Counted from the first letter of the stretch, positions 17,967 to 27,569 are shown. The stretch: 64,000 nucleotides of DNA from Haliea sp. E1-2-M8 (GCF_030649675.1 NZ_JAUTDR010000016.1:44715-108714), one strand, 5' to 3'. The notes: generated by a model from the letters alone, not told the origin. Program-made: numbers and translations.

Positions 17967-19087
17967 TCCCCTGCCTGTACCTCGGCGTGTTGCTGCTGCT
18001 CGCGGGCTGCGGCAGTACTTCTGCGCCGCAAGGCACCCAGCCGCTGCCGCCGGCGGTGCAGGCCTGGCCGCCCTCGGTGGGCGCTGTCACCCTGGAGGTT
18101 TTGCCGCAGCCGCCCCAGCCGGCACTGGACCTGGCGCTGGTGAGCTTTGACCCGGGCATCCCGGAGCAGACCGCGGGGCTCAGTCGGCAGGGGATCTTTC
18201 CGGATATTCGCAAAGCCGAGGCGCGCTACCTGCCGGTGCGCTTGCGCCAGGTCCTGCAGGCCAGCAACGCCTGGGGCGCGGTGCGCGTGCTGCCCGAGCC
18301 GCAACCGGCCGCAGTCCTGCAGCTGGAAGGCCAGATCCTGCACTCCGACGGCCGCTTCCTGGTGCTGCAGATCCGGGCCGAGGACGCCAGTGGCCGGGTC
18401 TGGCTCGATCGGGTCTATGCCGACGAGGCCCAGGGCGCTGATTACCCGGTGGTGAGCGCCAGTGATCCGTTTATCGATCTCTACCGCCAGGTGGCCAATG
18501 ATCTGCTGCAGACTTATCGCAGCCTGCCGGCCGCGGAGGTGCAGCAGTTGCCCGAGATCGCGCTGCTGCGGCAGGCGGCGGACCTGGCGCCGGAATACTT
18601 TGGCGGTTTTGTGCATAAGGACGCGGCGGGGCGCCACCAGCTGCTGCGCCTGCCGGCGGCCAACGACCCGATGCTGGCCCGGGTGGAGCTTATTCGCGGC
18701 CAGGAATTTCGCTTTATCGATACCGTCGATGAGCAGTACGTCGACCTCTATCAGACCATGCAGCCCACCTACAATCTGTGGCGGCAATTCGGCCGCGAGC
18801 AAGCCCTGTACCGGGAAGACTACCGACGCCGGCTGGCCCAGCGCGACCGCGCCGGTGCCCGCGGCACCTACGCCGCCATGGAGCAGACCTACAACGCCTT
18901 CAAGTGGAGCAAGATCCAGCAGCAGGACCTGGAAGACCTGGCGCGGGGCTTCAACAACGAGGTGCTGCCGACCGTGCTCGAGGTCAGCGGCAGCGTGTAT
19001 CGCCTGAACGGCAGCCTGGAAAACCAGTACGATGAGTGGCGGGGCATTCTGCGGGAGATCTTCAGACTGGAGTCGGGGCTGGAGTGA
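17945..19087 (+). CDS. Predicted lipoprotein of unknown function
   Basis: 380 aa from a GTG at 17945 inside the end of the previous gene. The signal peptide (LYLGVLLLLAGCGS) has a lipobox LAGC. The mature region has a proline-rich linker, then a beta-rich region (LVLQIRAEDASGRVWLD) and a long helical C-terminal half rich in Gln, Arg and aromatic residues (GTYAAMEQTYNAFKWSK). Nothing identifies a catalytic function. The overlap with the upstream lipoprotein suggests the pair act in the same envelope process. Confidence 0.7.
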   Translation: MYHRNALIPCLYLGVLLLLAGCGSTSAPQGTQPLPPAVQAWPPSVGAVTLEVLPQPPQPALDLALVSFDPGIPEQTAGLSRQGIFPDIRKAEARYLPVRLRQVLQASNAWGAVRVLPEPQPAAVLQLEGQILHSDGRFLVLQIRAEDASGRVWLDRVYADEAQGADYPVVSASDPFIDLYRQVANDLLQTYRSLPAAEVQQLPEIALLRQAADLAPEYFGGFVHKDAAGRHQLLRLPAANDPMLARVELIRGQEFRFIDTVDEQYVDLYQTMQPTYNLWRQFGREQALYREDYRRRLAQRDRAGARGTYAAMEQTYNAFKWSKIQQQDLEDLARGFNNEVLPTVLEVSGSVYRLNGSLENQYDEWRGILREIFRLESGLE

Positions 19088-19158
19088 CGCCTCCCGCGCA
19101 CCCGGGCGAGCACCTGCGGATCCTCGGCAACTGGCGGATGTTCAGCTAAGCTGTAGCC

Positions 19159-19845
19159 ATGGCGGAGAAAAGAAATCAGGGCAATGACACCGAGAGCCTG
19201 CTGGCGGGCCTGATGCGTTTCAGCGGTCAGGTGGCCGGGGGCACGCTGGAAATTGCCCGCAATACCGCCACCATGACCGCCATGTTCGGCGAGGGCTGGC
19301 TGCGCAATACCCTGCTCAACAGCTTCGAGCCGGAGCGTCTGGAGGCAATGGCCGACGCCGGTCACTTCCTGCGCGATGCCCGCGAGACCGCGGGCCTGTC
19401 CCTCAACGACCTGTCGGACAGCCTCGGCGTCTCCGACAAGTCAGTGCTGGAAGATGTCGAGAGCGGGGAAAAAATCATGCCCCTGGAACTGGTGTTGCGC
19501 AGCGCCAGCCTGCTGGCTCGAAACGATCCGGTACCGTTCTTGATCAAGTTCCTGCGCACCTACAATCCCCAGCTGGAACAGGTTCTGGAGCAGTGGGGCG
19601 TGATGACCCTGCCGCGGCAGTACGAGCGCGAGCGCCGCTTTGTCAACCTCTATCGGCAGCACGACGAACTGCGCACCCTCAGTGATGACGAACACGAGCG
19701 TTTCATCAGCTACATCGACAGCGCTGGACAACTGGTGCTGGATGTGATGCTGAAGGAAAAGCTCGCCAACTCCCCGCAGCGCGCTCCGGCGCGCAAGCAG
19801 GCGGCCGCCCGGCCGCGCAAACGGGCGCCGCGCAAGCGCAGTTAG
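19159..19845 (+). CDS. Helix-turn-helix (XRE-type) domain protein
   Basis: 228 aa. The HTH lies in the middle (about residues 72-125, LRDARETAGLSLNDLSDSLG then VSDKSVLEDVESGE), not at the N-terminus. The first 60 residues are helical and Gly/Met-rich. The C-terminal tail is strongly basic (RKQAAARPRKRAPRKRS) and may bind nucleic acid. It probably regulates transcription, but targets are unknown. The gene stands between the lipoprotein pair and rlmKL, all on the same strand. Confidence 0.75.
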   Translation: MAEKRNQGNDTESLLAGLMRFSGQVAGGTLEIARNTATMTAMFGEGWLRNTLLNSFEPERLEAMADAGHFLRDARETAGLSLNDLSDSLGVSDKSVLEDVESGEKIMPLELVLRSASLLARNDPVPFLIKFLRTYNPQLEQVLEQWGVMTLPRQYERERRFVNLYRQHDELRTLSDDEHERFISYIDSAGQLVLDVMLKEKLANSPQRAPARKQAAARPRKRAPRKRS

Positions 19846-19899
19846 GTCGACTTTCCGGTACACTGGGCGCCCGTTCCGATGCCCACCAGGATAGCCGGC

Positions 19900-22155
19900 A
19901 TGAGCAGTTCCCCCGAACAAGGCCCGGCCCCCGCGAACCTGCCCGCCAGCGCTTCCCGGCAGTGGTTTGCCACCTGTCCCAAGGGGATCGAGGGCCTGCT
20001 GCTGGCGGAGCTGCTGGCGCTGGGCGCCAGCGGCGGGCGGGAAACCGTCGCCGGGGTCTACTTCGATGGTCCGCTGGCCATGGGTTATCGGGCCTGCCTG
20101 TGGTCGCGCCTGGCCAACCGCGTGTTGCTGCCGCTGGCAAAGTTCGAGGCCCAGGATGCCGATGCCCTGTACGCCGGCCTGATGCGGGTGGACTGGGCCG
20201 GGATCATGTCTCCGGAGCAGACCTTCAGTATCGATTTCAGCGGTGAAAATACCCATATCCGCAACACCCAGTTCGGTGCCCAGCGCTGCAAGGATGCCGT
20301 TGTCGACTGGTTCGTGCAGCACGGCGGCGAGCGGCCCTCGGTGGACCGGGCCGACCCGGACCTGCGCTTTAACGTGCGCTTGTCCCGTCACGGCATCCTG
20401 CTGGCCCTGGACATCTCCGGAGGCAGCCTGCACCGGCGCAACTACCGCCTGCAGGCGGGGGCGGCGCCGCTGAAGGAGAACCTGGCCGCGGCCATTTTGC
20501 TGCGGGCGGACTGGCCCGGCATGGCGGCCCGGGGCGGCGCCCTGATCGACCCGATGTGTGGCTCCGCGACCCTGCTGCTGGAAGGCGCGATGATGGCGGC
20601 GGATATCGCTCCCGGGCTGGCCCGGCCGCGTTTCGGTTTCGAGCGCTGGCAGGGCCACAGTGCACCCCAGTGGCAGGCCCTGCTGAGCGATGCCCGCGGC
20701 CGCGCCGAGCGGGGCAAGCAGGCGCGACTGCCGGAAATCCGCGGCTACGATGCGGACCCGAAAGTTGTGCACCGGGCCCAGGAAAATATCGCCAGCGCTG
20801 GCCTGGAGGCCGTGGTGCGGGTGAGCTGCAAGCCGCTGGCGGAGCTGACCCGGCCGACCCACCTGCCGCTGCCCATGGGCCTGCTGGTCTGCAACCCGCC
20901 CTATGGTGAGCGCCTCGGGGACAAGGACAGCCTGCAGTACCTGTACCGGCAGTTGGGGGAGACCATGCTGCGGGAATTCCCCGGCTGGCAGGCGGCCATT
21001 TTCACCGCCGACAGGGAACTGGGGCGCGCCACCGGCCTGCGCAGCCACAAGCAGTACAAGCTATGGAATGGCGCGCTGGAATCCAGCCTGCTGTTGTTTG
21101 ACCTGGGCGCCAACCGCCTCAGCGACAAGCTGCCGACAGCCGGGCCTGCGGTTGTGGCAACCCCCCTCGCAGAACTCTCGGACGGGGCGCAGATGTTCGC
21201 CAACCGGCTGCGCAAGAACCGGCGCCGGCTGACCAGCTGGGTCAAGCGCGAGGGCATCGAGTGCTACCGGCTGTACGATGCCGACATGCCGGAATACGCG
21301 GTAGCGGTAGACGTCTACGGGGACCAGGTGCACGTGGCCGAATATCAGGCGCCCAGGGATGTGGACCCCGCGGCGGCTGCCGCGCGCCTGGCCGAAGTGC
21401 AGGCGGCGCTGCCCGCCGCCCTCGACGTGGCGCCGGAACACATCGTGTACAAGGTTCGCCAGCGACAGCGAGGGGACGAGCAATACGGCAAGCAGGACAG
21501 CAGCGGTGAATTGCTCTCGGTGCGCGAGGGCAAGGCAAAACTGCTGGTCAACCTGCGCGACTACCTGGATACCGGCCTGTTCCTGGATCATCGTCCGCTG
21601 CGTTTGCGCCTGGAGCGGGAGGCCGAGCGCAAGGATTTCCTCAATCTTTTCTGTTATACCGGCGCGGCAACGGTACACGCCGCGCTGGGTGGCGCCCGCA
21701 GCACCACCAGCGTGGACCTCTCCAATACCTACCTCGGCTGGCTGCGCAAGAACCTGGCCCACAACGGTCTGGACGAAACCCGCAACCTGCTGGAACGTGC
21801 GGATTGCATGGCCTGGCTCCAGGCCTGCGGGCGCCACTTCGACCTGATCCTGCTGGACCCGCCGTCGTTTTCCAATTCCCGCAAGCTGGCGGAGTCCTTC
21901 GATGTGCAGCGGGATCACCCGGCCCTGGTGCGGGCGGCGATGGCGGTCTTGCGTCCCGGCGGGGTGCTGTACTTTTCCAACAACCGCCGGGGCTTTCGCC
22001 TGGACCCGGCGCTGGCGTCGGACTTCCAGTGCGAGGATATTACTCGCAGCACCCTGGATCCGGACTTTCAGCGCAACAGCCGGATTCACCAGTGCTGGCG
22101 GCTGGTCGCTCCCACCGCGCCGCTGCGACACGACAGTCCCTGGTCCCGCAGGTAA
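19900..22155 (+). CDS. rlmL: Bifunctional 23S rRNA methyltransferase RlmKL (m2G2445 and m7G2069)
   Basis: 751 aa, a fusion of two methyltransferases. The N-terminal part has the THUMP domain (from about residue 25, WFATCPKGIEGLLLAEL) and an RlmL domain with the NPPY catalytic motif at N332. The C-terminal part is RlmK, with FLNLFCYTGAATVHAALGGA (near 585-605) and LLDPPSFSNSRK starting near 652. It modifies G2445 and G2069 of 23S rRNA. The ATG at 19900 has an AGGA site; the in-frame ATG at 19879 has none. Length matches the fused enzyme of gammaproteobacteria. Confidence 0.94.
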   Translation: MSSSPEQGPAPANLPASASRQWFATCPKGIEGLLLAELLALGASGGRETVAGVYFDGPLAMGYRACLWSRLANRVLLPLAKFEAQDADALYAGLMRVDWAGIMSPEQTFSIDFSGENTHIRNTQFGAQRCKDAVVDWFVQHGGERPSVDRADPDLRFNVRLSRHGILLALDISGGSLHRRNYRLQAGAAPLKENLAAAILLRADWPGMAARGGALIDPMCGSATLLLEGAMMAADIAPGLARPRFGFERWQGHSAPQWQALLSDARGRAERGKQARLPEIRGYDADPKVVHRAQENIASAGLEAVVRVSCKPLAELTRPTHLPLPMGLLVCNPPYGERLGDKDSLQYLYRQLGETMLREFPGWQAAIFTADRELGRATGLRSHKQYKLWNGALESSLLLFDLGANRLSDKLPTAGPAVVATPLAELSDGAQMFANRLRKNRRRLTSWVKREGIECYRLYDADMPEYAVAVDVYGDQVHVAEYQAPRDVDPAAAAARLAEVQAALPAALDVAPEHIVYKVRQRQRGDEQYGKQDSSGELLSVREGKAKLLVNLRDYLDTGLFLDHRPLRLRLEREAERKDFLNLFCYTGAATVHAALGGARSTTSVDLSNTYLGWLRKNLAHNGLDETRNLLERADCMAWLQACGRHFDLILLDPPSFSNSRKLAESFDVQRDHPALVRAAMAVLRPGGVLYFSNNRRGFRLDPALASDFQCEDITRSTLDPDFQRNSRIHQCWRLVAPTAPLRHDSPWSRR

Positions 22156-22433
22156 GTGGCTGCAAACCTCCCGGGAAAACACTGTCCACAATTATTGACA
22201 CTCATTGAGGTGTGTTTTGAGGTGGAGCCGGGGTTTAAGTAATGTTTTAGGAATCGTCTATAACATCATGAAATAAATGGTAAATAAATTTCGTATTCTT
22301 GGCGGATTGCAGGTTGTGGCTGCCACCCTCAACGGTGTCGGGCACGCTTTCCTGGCAAGCTATCCACGTAGTTATCCACAGGCAGATCTGTGGATAAGCA
22401 GCGTGTGGGGCCGGATCTGATGAAGGGGCTTCC
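22156..22433. other. AT-rich intergenic region with DnaA boxes
   Basis: 278 nt between rlmKL and a flavodoxin-like gene, far richer in A/T than its neighbours. It contains two exact AAATAAAT 8-mers (22271-22278 and 22282-22289) and, 70 nt later, the DnaA-box cluster listed separately. No gene is supported in it. Confidence 0.55.
22360..22397. promoter_or_regulatory. Cluster of DnaA boxes
   Basis: Two perfect DnaA boxes face each other: TTATCCACA at 22372-22380 and TGTGGATAA at 22389-22397, 8 nt apart with a GATC between them. A weaker box, CTATCCACG, is at 22360-22368, and a further partial match (CTGTCCACA) is at 22182-22190. They lie 37 nt and more upstream of the flavodoxin-like gene. DnaA could regulate that gene or act at a replication-related site here. 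Confidence 0.6.
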
Positions 22434-22889
22434 GTGCGCTCGCTGCTGATTGTCTATCACAGTCAGAGCGGTGCCAGCGCGCAACTGGCACAGGCCTGCT
22501 TCAGCGCGGCCGCCAGCGTGGCGGAGGTGGAGGTCCGGCTGTTGCGGGCCTGGGACGCCGGCAGCGCCGATCTGCTGGCGGCGGATGGGTTGGTGCTGGT
22601 GGGCGCGGAAAACTCCGGCAGCCTGAGCGGTGGGATCAAGGATTTCCTCGATCGCACCTTTTACCCGGTGGGGGAATCGGGTCGGGTTCTGCCCTACGGG
22701 CTGCTGCTCAGCGCCGGCAACGACGGCCGCGGTGCCCGCGAGCAGGCCCGGCGCATTCTCTCGGGCTACCCTCTGACACCCGCGCTGGAACCGGTGATCT
22801 GCCGCGGTGAAGTGACCACGGAGCACCGCCGGCAGGCGGCAGAAATGGGCGAGGCCTTTGCCACTGGCCTGGAAATGGGGATTTTTTAG
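22434..22889 (+). CDS. Flavodoxin-like / NADPH-dependent FMN reductase-type protein
   Basis: 151 aa from a GTG with an AAGGGG site. The flavodoxin fold is indicated by the first strand MRSLLIVYHSQSGASAQLAQ, whose SQSGAS is the FMN phosphate loop (residues 10-15). GLVLVGAENSGSLSGGIKDF (about 52-71) follows as the second FMN loop. It probably binds FMN and acts in electron transfer or quinone/flavin reduction. It is about the size of MioC but is not MioC-like in sequence. A thioesterase gene starts 19 nt later. The DnaA-box cluster sits in its promoter region. Confidence 0.75.
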   Translation: MRSLLIVYHSQSGASAQLAQACFSAAASVAEVEVRLLRAWDAGSADLLAADGLVLVGAENSGSLSGGIKDFLDRTFYPVGESGRVLPYGLLLSAGNDGRGAREQARRILSGYPLTPALEPVICRGEVTTEHRRQAAEMGEAFATGLEMGIF

Positions 22890-22908
22890 CAGCGATGAAG
22901 AGGTGAAC

Positions 22909-23376
22909 ATGACGTTGCCGCCGGGGGTCCCGCAGGGTTTCGAGCCACTGTCCACCGGGCTGGGCTTTACCGACACCCTGCAGCCGAGTTTTCGCAGAAC
23001 AGGTGCTGACGGTGTCAGTTTCGGTCTGCTGGTGCAGAAGCAGCACTGCAACATCATGGGGATCTGCCACGGCGGCGTGCTGACCACGCTGGCGGACATC
23101 GCAGCGGCCACCGGGGTGAACCAGGCGGCGGGGCGGGTGGCGGGCAGTCCCACCATCAACCTGGCGCTGGATTTCATCAGCGCCGGACGCGAGGGTGACT
23201 GGCTGCAGGCGGATGTGCTGCAGGTCAGCGTCAAGCGGCGTTTCGGCTTCAGCAGCGGGGTCATCAATGGCCCCGAAGGCGTGGTGGCGCGTTTTAACGG
23301 CACCTTCTACCTGCCGGACCACGACGGGATCTGGCGTCAGCCACCGCCCGAGGCCGGCCTGCTGTCCGGGGAGTAG
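22909..23376 (+). CDS. Hotdog-fold thioesterase, PaaI family
   Basis: 155 aa from an ATG at 22909 with GAAGAGG upstream. The PaaI signature HGGVLTTLADIAAATG (H54-G69) includes the catalytic-region Asp at 63. NLALDFISAGREGDWLQAD and the RFGFSSG strand complete the hotdog fold. The family hydrolyses acyl-CoA, often aryl or medium-chain. Substrate here is unknown. It converges on the LysR gene with a 3-nt gap. Confidence 0.85.
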   Translation: MTLPPGVPQGFEPLSTGLGFTDTLQPSFRRTGADGVSFGLLVQKQHCNIMGICHGGVLTTLADIAAATGVNQAAGRVAGSPTINLALDFISAGREGDWLQADVLQVSVKRRFGFSSGVINGPEGVVARFNGTFYLPDHDGIWRQPPPEAGLLSGE

Positions 23377-23379
23377 GTC

Positions 23380-24264
23380 TCAGCCGGCTGCGGCGTCGGC
23401 GAAGCCCTCCAGCACCGCCACGAAGGCCTGCGCCGCCCGCGACAGGCTGCGGCTGCGGTGATAGACCAGCCCCAGGGTACGCCCGATCGCGATACCGGTG
23501 ACCGGCAGGGCCACCAGGCCCGGGTCGAGCATGGTTCGCGGCAGCACCGTCCAGCCCAGGCCCACCGAAGCCATCATGCGGATGGTTTCCAGGTAATTCG
23601 TCGCCATGGACACCTGCAGGGCAAGCCGGTGTTCGGCAAACAGGCGCTTGACGATCTGGCCGGTGTAGGTATTCAGCCCGGGCAGGATCGCGGGGTGAGC
23701 GGCGAGGTCTGCCAGACCGCAATCTCGGCTGGCGGCCAGGGGATGGTCCGCAGCTACCATGAAGACCAACGGATCGCGCCACACCGGCCGGGTGATCATG
23801 CTGTCGTCCGCCACCGGCGCCAGGGTCACCACAGCCAGTTCCGAACGGCTCTGCATGATCAGCTCGTAGGCCTGTTCCGAGTCCATGAAGTCGATATCGA
23901 TATTGGCCGCTGGATAGGCCTTGCTGAATGCGCTCAGTACCGGGGGCAGCCGGTGCAGGCCGATGTGGTGGCTGGTGGCCAGGCGCAGCTGGCCGGCGAC
24001 CTCCCCGGACAGATCCCGCACCGCCTGCTCCGCGGTAAACAGCTGTTGTACGATAGCCTTGGCGTGGGGCAGCAGGGCGTGGCCGGCTTCGGTGAGCCCG
24101 ATGTGGCGGCCGATGCGGTCGAACAACTCGCAGCCCAGCCCCTGCTCCAGCAGGGCGATGCGTTTGCTGACCGCGGGCTGGGACAGGTGCAGGCGCTCGG
24201 CGGCCACGGAGAACGAGCCTTCCTCGGCCACCAGCAGAAAGGCCTGCAGGTTATGGATATCCAA
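23380..24264 (-). CDS. LysR-family transcriptional regulator, probably of the leu genes
   Basis: 294 aa. The N-terminal winged HTH is MDIHNLQAFLLVAEEGSFS then AAERLHLSQPAVSKRIALLE (residues 1-60). The effector-binding domain runs from about 90 to 290. The start is a TTG at 24264; no better start is seen. It diverges from leuC across a 106-nt AT-rich spacer, the normal arrangement for a LysR regulator and its target. Control of leuCDB is an inference from position. Confidence 0.88.
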   Translation of the reverse strand: MDIHNLQAFLLVAEEGSFSVAAERLHLSQPAVSKRIALLEQGLGCELFDRIGRHIGLTEAGHALLPHAKAIVQQLFTAEQAVRDLSGEVAGQLRLATSHHIGLHRLPPVLSAFSKAYPAANIDIDFMDSEQAYELIMQSRSELAVVTLAPVADDSMITRPVWRDPLVFMVAADHPLAASRDCGLADLAAHPAILPGLNTYTGQIVKRLFAEHRLALQVSMATNYLETIRMMASVGLGWTVLPRTMLDPGLVALPVTGIAIGRTLGLVYHRSRSLSRAAQAFVAVLEGFADAAAG

Positions 24265-24294
24265 GTCGAATAACCTATGGTAATAAATTGGATA
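24258..24294. promoter_or_regulatory. Candidate operator in the lysR-leuC divergent spacer
   Basis: An inverted repeat TATCCAA (24258-24264) and TTGGATA (24288-24294) surrounds an imperfect dyad ATAACC-TAT-GGTAAT (24270-24284). The left half overlaps the LysR start codon, which would suit autoregulation. The spacer is very AT-rich in this GC-rich genome. Confidence 0.4.
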
Positions 24295-24370
24295 AAAATA
24301 ATAGATTTGAGTTATCTGTGGGTCAAGCTTATTATCAACTCCTTGAAATTACTGGCAGGCGAGGGCTCCC

Positions 24371-25804
24371 ATGGCCGGGCTGACACTTTACGACAAACTC
24401 TGGCGCAACCATCTGGTAGAACAGCGGGACGACGGTTCCGCCCTGATCTATATCGATCGCCACCTCATTCACGAGGTGACCTCGCCCCAGGCCTTCGAGG
24501 GATTGCGGCTGGCGGGGCGCAGGCCCTGGCGCCTGGACGCCAACCTGGCGGTACCGGACCACAATGTGCCGACCTCCGCCGCGGAGCGCGCCGGCGGCGT
24601 CGCCGGCATCGTCGATGAGATATCGCGCCTGCAGGTGCAGACCCTGGACGACAACTGCCTCGCCTTCGATATCACCGAGATCCCGATCAACGACCTGCGC
24701 CAGGGCATCGTGCATGTGGTGGGCCCGGAGCAGGGCGCCACCCTGCCCGGCATGACCGTGGTCTGCGGTGACTCCCATACCTCGACCCACGGCGCCCTGG
24801 GTGCCCTGGCTCACGGTATCGGCACCTCCGAGGTCGAACATGTGCTGGCCACCCAGTGTCTGGTGCAGCAGAAAATGAAAAACATGCTGGTGCGGGTGGA
24901 CGGCAAGCTGCAGCCGGGGGTCACTGCCAAGGATGTGGCCCTGGCTATAATCGGCCAGATCGGCACCGCCGGTGGCACCGGCTACGCCATTGAATTTGGC
25001 GGCGACGTGGTGCGCGCCATGAGCATGGAAGGGCGCATGACCCTGTGCAACATGTCGATCGAAGCCGGCGCCCGCATGGGCATGATCGCGGTTGATGCCA
25101 CCACCCTGGACTACGTCCGCGGGCGCACTTATTCTCCCCGAGGCGAGCTCTGGGAGGAGGCCGTGGCCGCCTGGTCCGACCTGCACAGTGACGCCGATGC
25201 GCAGTTCGACAAGGTCGTTACCCTGCAGGGCGAGGCCATCCAGCCGCAGGTGACCTGGGGTACTTCGCCGGAAATGGTGCTGCCCGTCGATGGCGTCCTG
25301 CCGGACCCGGCACAGATCGAGAACCCCTCGCGCCGGGAAGGCGCCCGCCGGGCACTGGAGTACATGGGTCTGCAGCCGGGCACGGCGATTACCGACATCC
25401 ACCTGGACCGGGTATTTATCGGCTCCTGCACCAACAGCCGGATCGAGGATCTGCGCGCCGCCGCGGCGGTGGTGCAGGGCAAGCGCGTGGCGCCGACTAT
25501 CAAACAGGCGCTGGTGGTGCCGGGCTCCGGCCAGGTCAAGGCCATGGCCGAGGCCGAGGGTCTGGACCGGATATTCCTCGACGCGGGCATGGAGTGGCGC
25601 GAGCCCGGCTGCTCCATGTGCCTGGCGATGAATGCCGACAAGCTCGGAGCCGGCGAACACTGCGCCTCCACCTCCAATCGCAATTTCGAGGGGCGCCAGG
25701 GCATTGGCGGGCGCACCCACCTGGTGAGTCCGGCGATGGCCGCGGCGGCGGCGATCGCCGGCCATTTTGTCGATGTACGCAGCCTGCAGGAGACCGACGC
25801 ATGA
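24371..25804 (+). CDS. leuC: 3-isopropylmalate dehydratase large subunit
   Basis: 477 aa. Aconitase-superfamily protein with the 4Fe-4S ligands C353 (IGSCTNSR), C414 and C417 ([10 protein letters not shown]). [19 protein letters not shown] (near 134-152) is the family signature. It isomerises 2- to 3-isopropylmalate with LeuD in leucine synthesis. GAGG precedes the ATG at 24371. Its stop overlaps the leuD start as ATGA, so LeuC and LeuD are coupled. Confidence 0.97.
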   Translation: MAGLTLYDKLWRNHLVEQRDDGSALIYIDRHLIHEVTSPQAFEGLRLAGRRPWRLDANLAVPDHNVPTSAAERAGGVAGIVDEISRLQVQTLDDNCLAFDITEIPINDLRQGIVHVVGPEQGATLPGMTVVCGDSHTSTHGALGALAHGIGTSEVEHVLATQCLVQQKMKNMLVRVDGKLQPGVTAKDVALAIIGQIGTAGGTGYAIEFGGDVVRAMSMEGRMTLCNMSIEAGARMGMIAVDATTLDYVRGRTYSPRGELWEEAVAAWSDLHSDADAQFDKVVTLQGEAIQPQVTWGTSPEMVLPVDGVLPDPAQIENPSRREGARRALEYMGLQPGTAITDIHLDRVFIGSCTNSRIEDLRAAAAVVQGKRVAPTIKQALVVPGSGQVKAMAEAEGLDRIFLDAGMEWREPGCSMCLAMNADKLGAGEHCASTSNRNFEGRQGIGGRTHLVSPAMAAAAAIAGHFVDVRSLQETDA

Positions 25805-26460
25805 AAAGTTTTACCGTGCTCGAAGGGCGGGTGGCGCCCATGGACCGGGCCAATGTCGACACCGACATGATCATTCCCAAGCAGTTCCTGAAATCGATCA
25901 AGCGCAGCGGCTTCGGCCCCAATCTGTTCGACGAGATGCGCTATCTCGACGAAGGTCAGCCCGGCCGGGACAACAGCCAGCGGCCGCTGAACCCGGATTT
26001 CCCGCTCAATCACGCCCGCTACCGGGGGGCGTCGATCCTGCTGGCGCGGGAAAATTTCGGCTGCGGTTCCAGCCGTGAGCACGCCCCCTGGGCGCTGGAA
26101 GACTACGGTTTTCGCTGTATTATCGCCCCCAGCTTCGCCGACATTTTCTACAATAACTGTTTCAAGAACGGCATCCTGCCGGTGGTTCTGCCGGCGGAGC
26201 AGGTGGAGCAACTGTTCGCAGCGCTGTATGCGGAGGAGGGCTACCAGCTCAAGGTGGACCTGGAGCGGCAGCAGGTACAGACGCCAACAGGCGAGACCCT
26301 GCGTTTCGAAGTGGACACCGCGCGCAAGCACTGCCTGCTGCAGGGTCTGGATGATATCGGGGTCACCCTGGAAAGCGCCGGCGCCATTCGCGACTTTGAG
26401 CAGCGCTGGCGGCAGAGTTCGCCCTGGTTGTTCGATGTCATCGGGCGGGAGCAACGTTGA
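25801..26460 (+). CDS. leuD: 3-isopropylmalate dehydratase small subunit
   Basis: 219 aa, starting [20 protein letters not shown] at an ATG that overlaps the leuC stop by 4 nt. [16 protein letters not shown] (residues 18-33) and [16 protein letters not shown] (near 83-98) are the conserved LeuD motifs. It forms the swivel subunit of isopropylmalate isomerase. leuB follows after 1 nt. The frame extends upstream into leuC, but the overlapping ATG is the family start. Confidence 0.97.
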   Translation: MKSFTVLEGRVAPMDRANVDTDMIIPKQFLKSIKRSGFGPNLFDEMRYLDEGQPGRDNSQRPLNPDFPLNHARYRGASILLARENFGCGSSREHAPWALEDYGFRCIIAPSFADIFYNNCFKNGILPVVLPAEQVEQLFAALYAEEGYQLKVDLERQQVQTPTGETLRFEVDTARKHCLLQGLDDIGVTLESAGAIRDFEQRWRQSSPWLFDVIGREQR

Positions 26461-26461
26461 G

Positions 26462-27541
26462 ATGAGCAAAAAAATTCTGGTGTTGCCGGGCGACTACATC
26501 GGCCCGGAAATCATGACCGAAGCCGTCACCGTGCTGGAAACGGTCAACCGCAGGTTTGCGCTCGACCTGGAGCTTGAGCTCGGTCTGCTCGGTGGCGCCG
26601 CCATTGACGCGCACGGTGTGCCGTTGCCGGAGGAGACTCTGGCCAGCGCGCGGGCGGCGGACGCCATCCTGCTCGGCGCGGTGGGTGGGCCGAAGTGGGA
26701 CAATGTCGAACGCCACCTGCGCCCGGAGCGGGGGCTGCTGGGCCTGCGCTCGGCGCTGGAACTGTTCGGCAACCTGCGTCCCGCCATTCTCTACCCGCAG
26801 CTGGCCGCGGCTTCCAGCCTCAAGCCGGAGATCGTCTCCGGGCTGGATATCCTGATCGTGCGCGAGTTGACCGGCGGCATCTACTTCGGTGAACCGCGCG
26901 GTATCCGCACGCTGGATAACGGCGAGCGGCAGGGCTTCAATACCTACGTCTACAGCGAATCGGAAATCCGCAGGATCGGCCATCTCGCGTTCCAGCTTGC
27001 CCGCCAGCGCGGCCACCGCGTCTGCTCGGTGGACAAGAGCAACGTGCTTGAGGTCACCGTGCTCTGGCGCGAGGTGATGGAGGAGGTGGGCAAGGAGTAT
27101 CCGGACGTGGCGCTGAGCCACATGTACGTGGACAATGCCGCCATGCAACTGGTGCGGGCGCCGAAGCAGTTCGATGTTCTGGTCACCGGCAACATGTTTG
27201 GTGACATACTCTCGGACGCAGCCGCCATGCTCACCGGTTCCATCGGTATGTTACCCTCAGCGTCCCTGGACAAGAACGGCCGCGGCATGTATGAGCCCTG
27301 CCACGGTTCGGCGCCGGATATCGCGGGGCAGGGTGTGGCCAATCCGCTGGCGACCATTCTCTCCGTGGCGATGATGTTGCGCTACACCCTGGCCGCGCCG
27401 GAAGCCGCGGCGGCGATTGAGGCGGCAGTTAGCGCGGTGCTCGATCAGGGGCTGCGCACGGCGGACATCCACGGCGACGGCACTACCCTGGTCTCTACCC
27501 GGGAGATGGGCGCGGCGGTGGTCGCCGCCCTGCAGGCCTGA
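26462..27541 (+). CDS. leuB: 3-isopropylmalate dehydrogenase
   Basis: 359 aa starting [18 protein letters not shown]. It oxidatively decarboxylates 3-isopropylmalate using NAD. Conserved segments are [57 protein letters not shown] and [15 protein letters not shown]. Position 12 is Tyr in GDYIGPE, where the family almost always has Gly (GDGIGPE). The codon TAC is clear in the read. The rest of the active site is normal. Confidence 0.96.
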   Translation: MSKKILVLPGDYIGPEIMTEAVTVLETVNRRFALDLELELGLLGGAAIDAHGVPLPEETLASARAADAILLGAVGGPKWDNVERHLRPERGLLGLRSALELFGNLRPAILYPQLAAASSLKPEIVSGLDILIVRELTGGIYFGEPRGIRTLDNGERQGFNTYVYSESEIRRIGHLAFQLARQRGHRVCSVDKSNVLEVTVLWREVMEEVGKEYPDVALSHMYVDNAAMQLVRAPKQFDVLVTGNMFGDILSDAAAMLTGSIGMLPSASLDKNGRGMYEPCHGSAPDIAGQGVANPLATILSVAMMLRYTLAAPEAAAAIEAAVSAVLDQGLRTADIHGDGTTLVSTREMGAAVVAALQA

Positions 27542-27569
27542 TCATTCAATTGAGAATACAGAGGTATTT

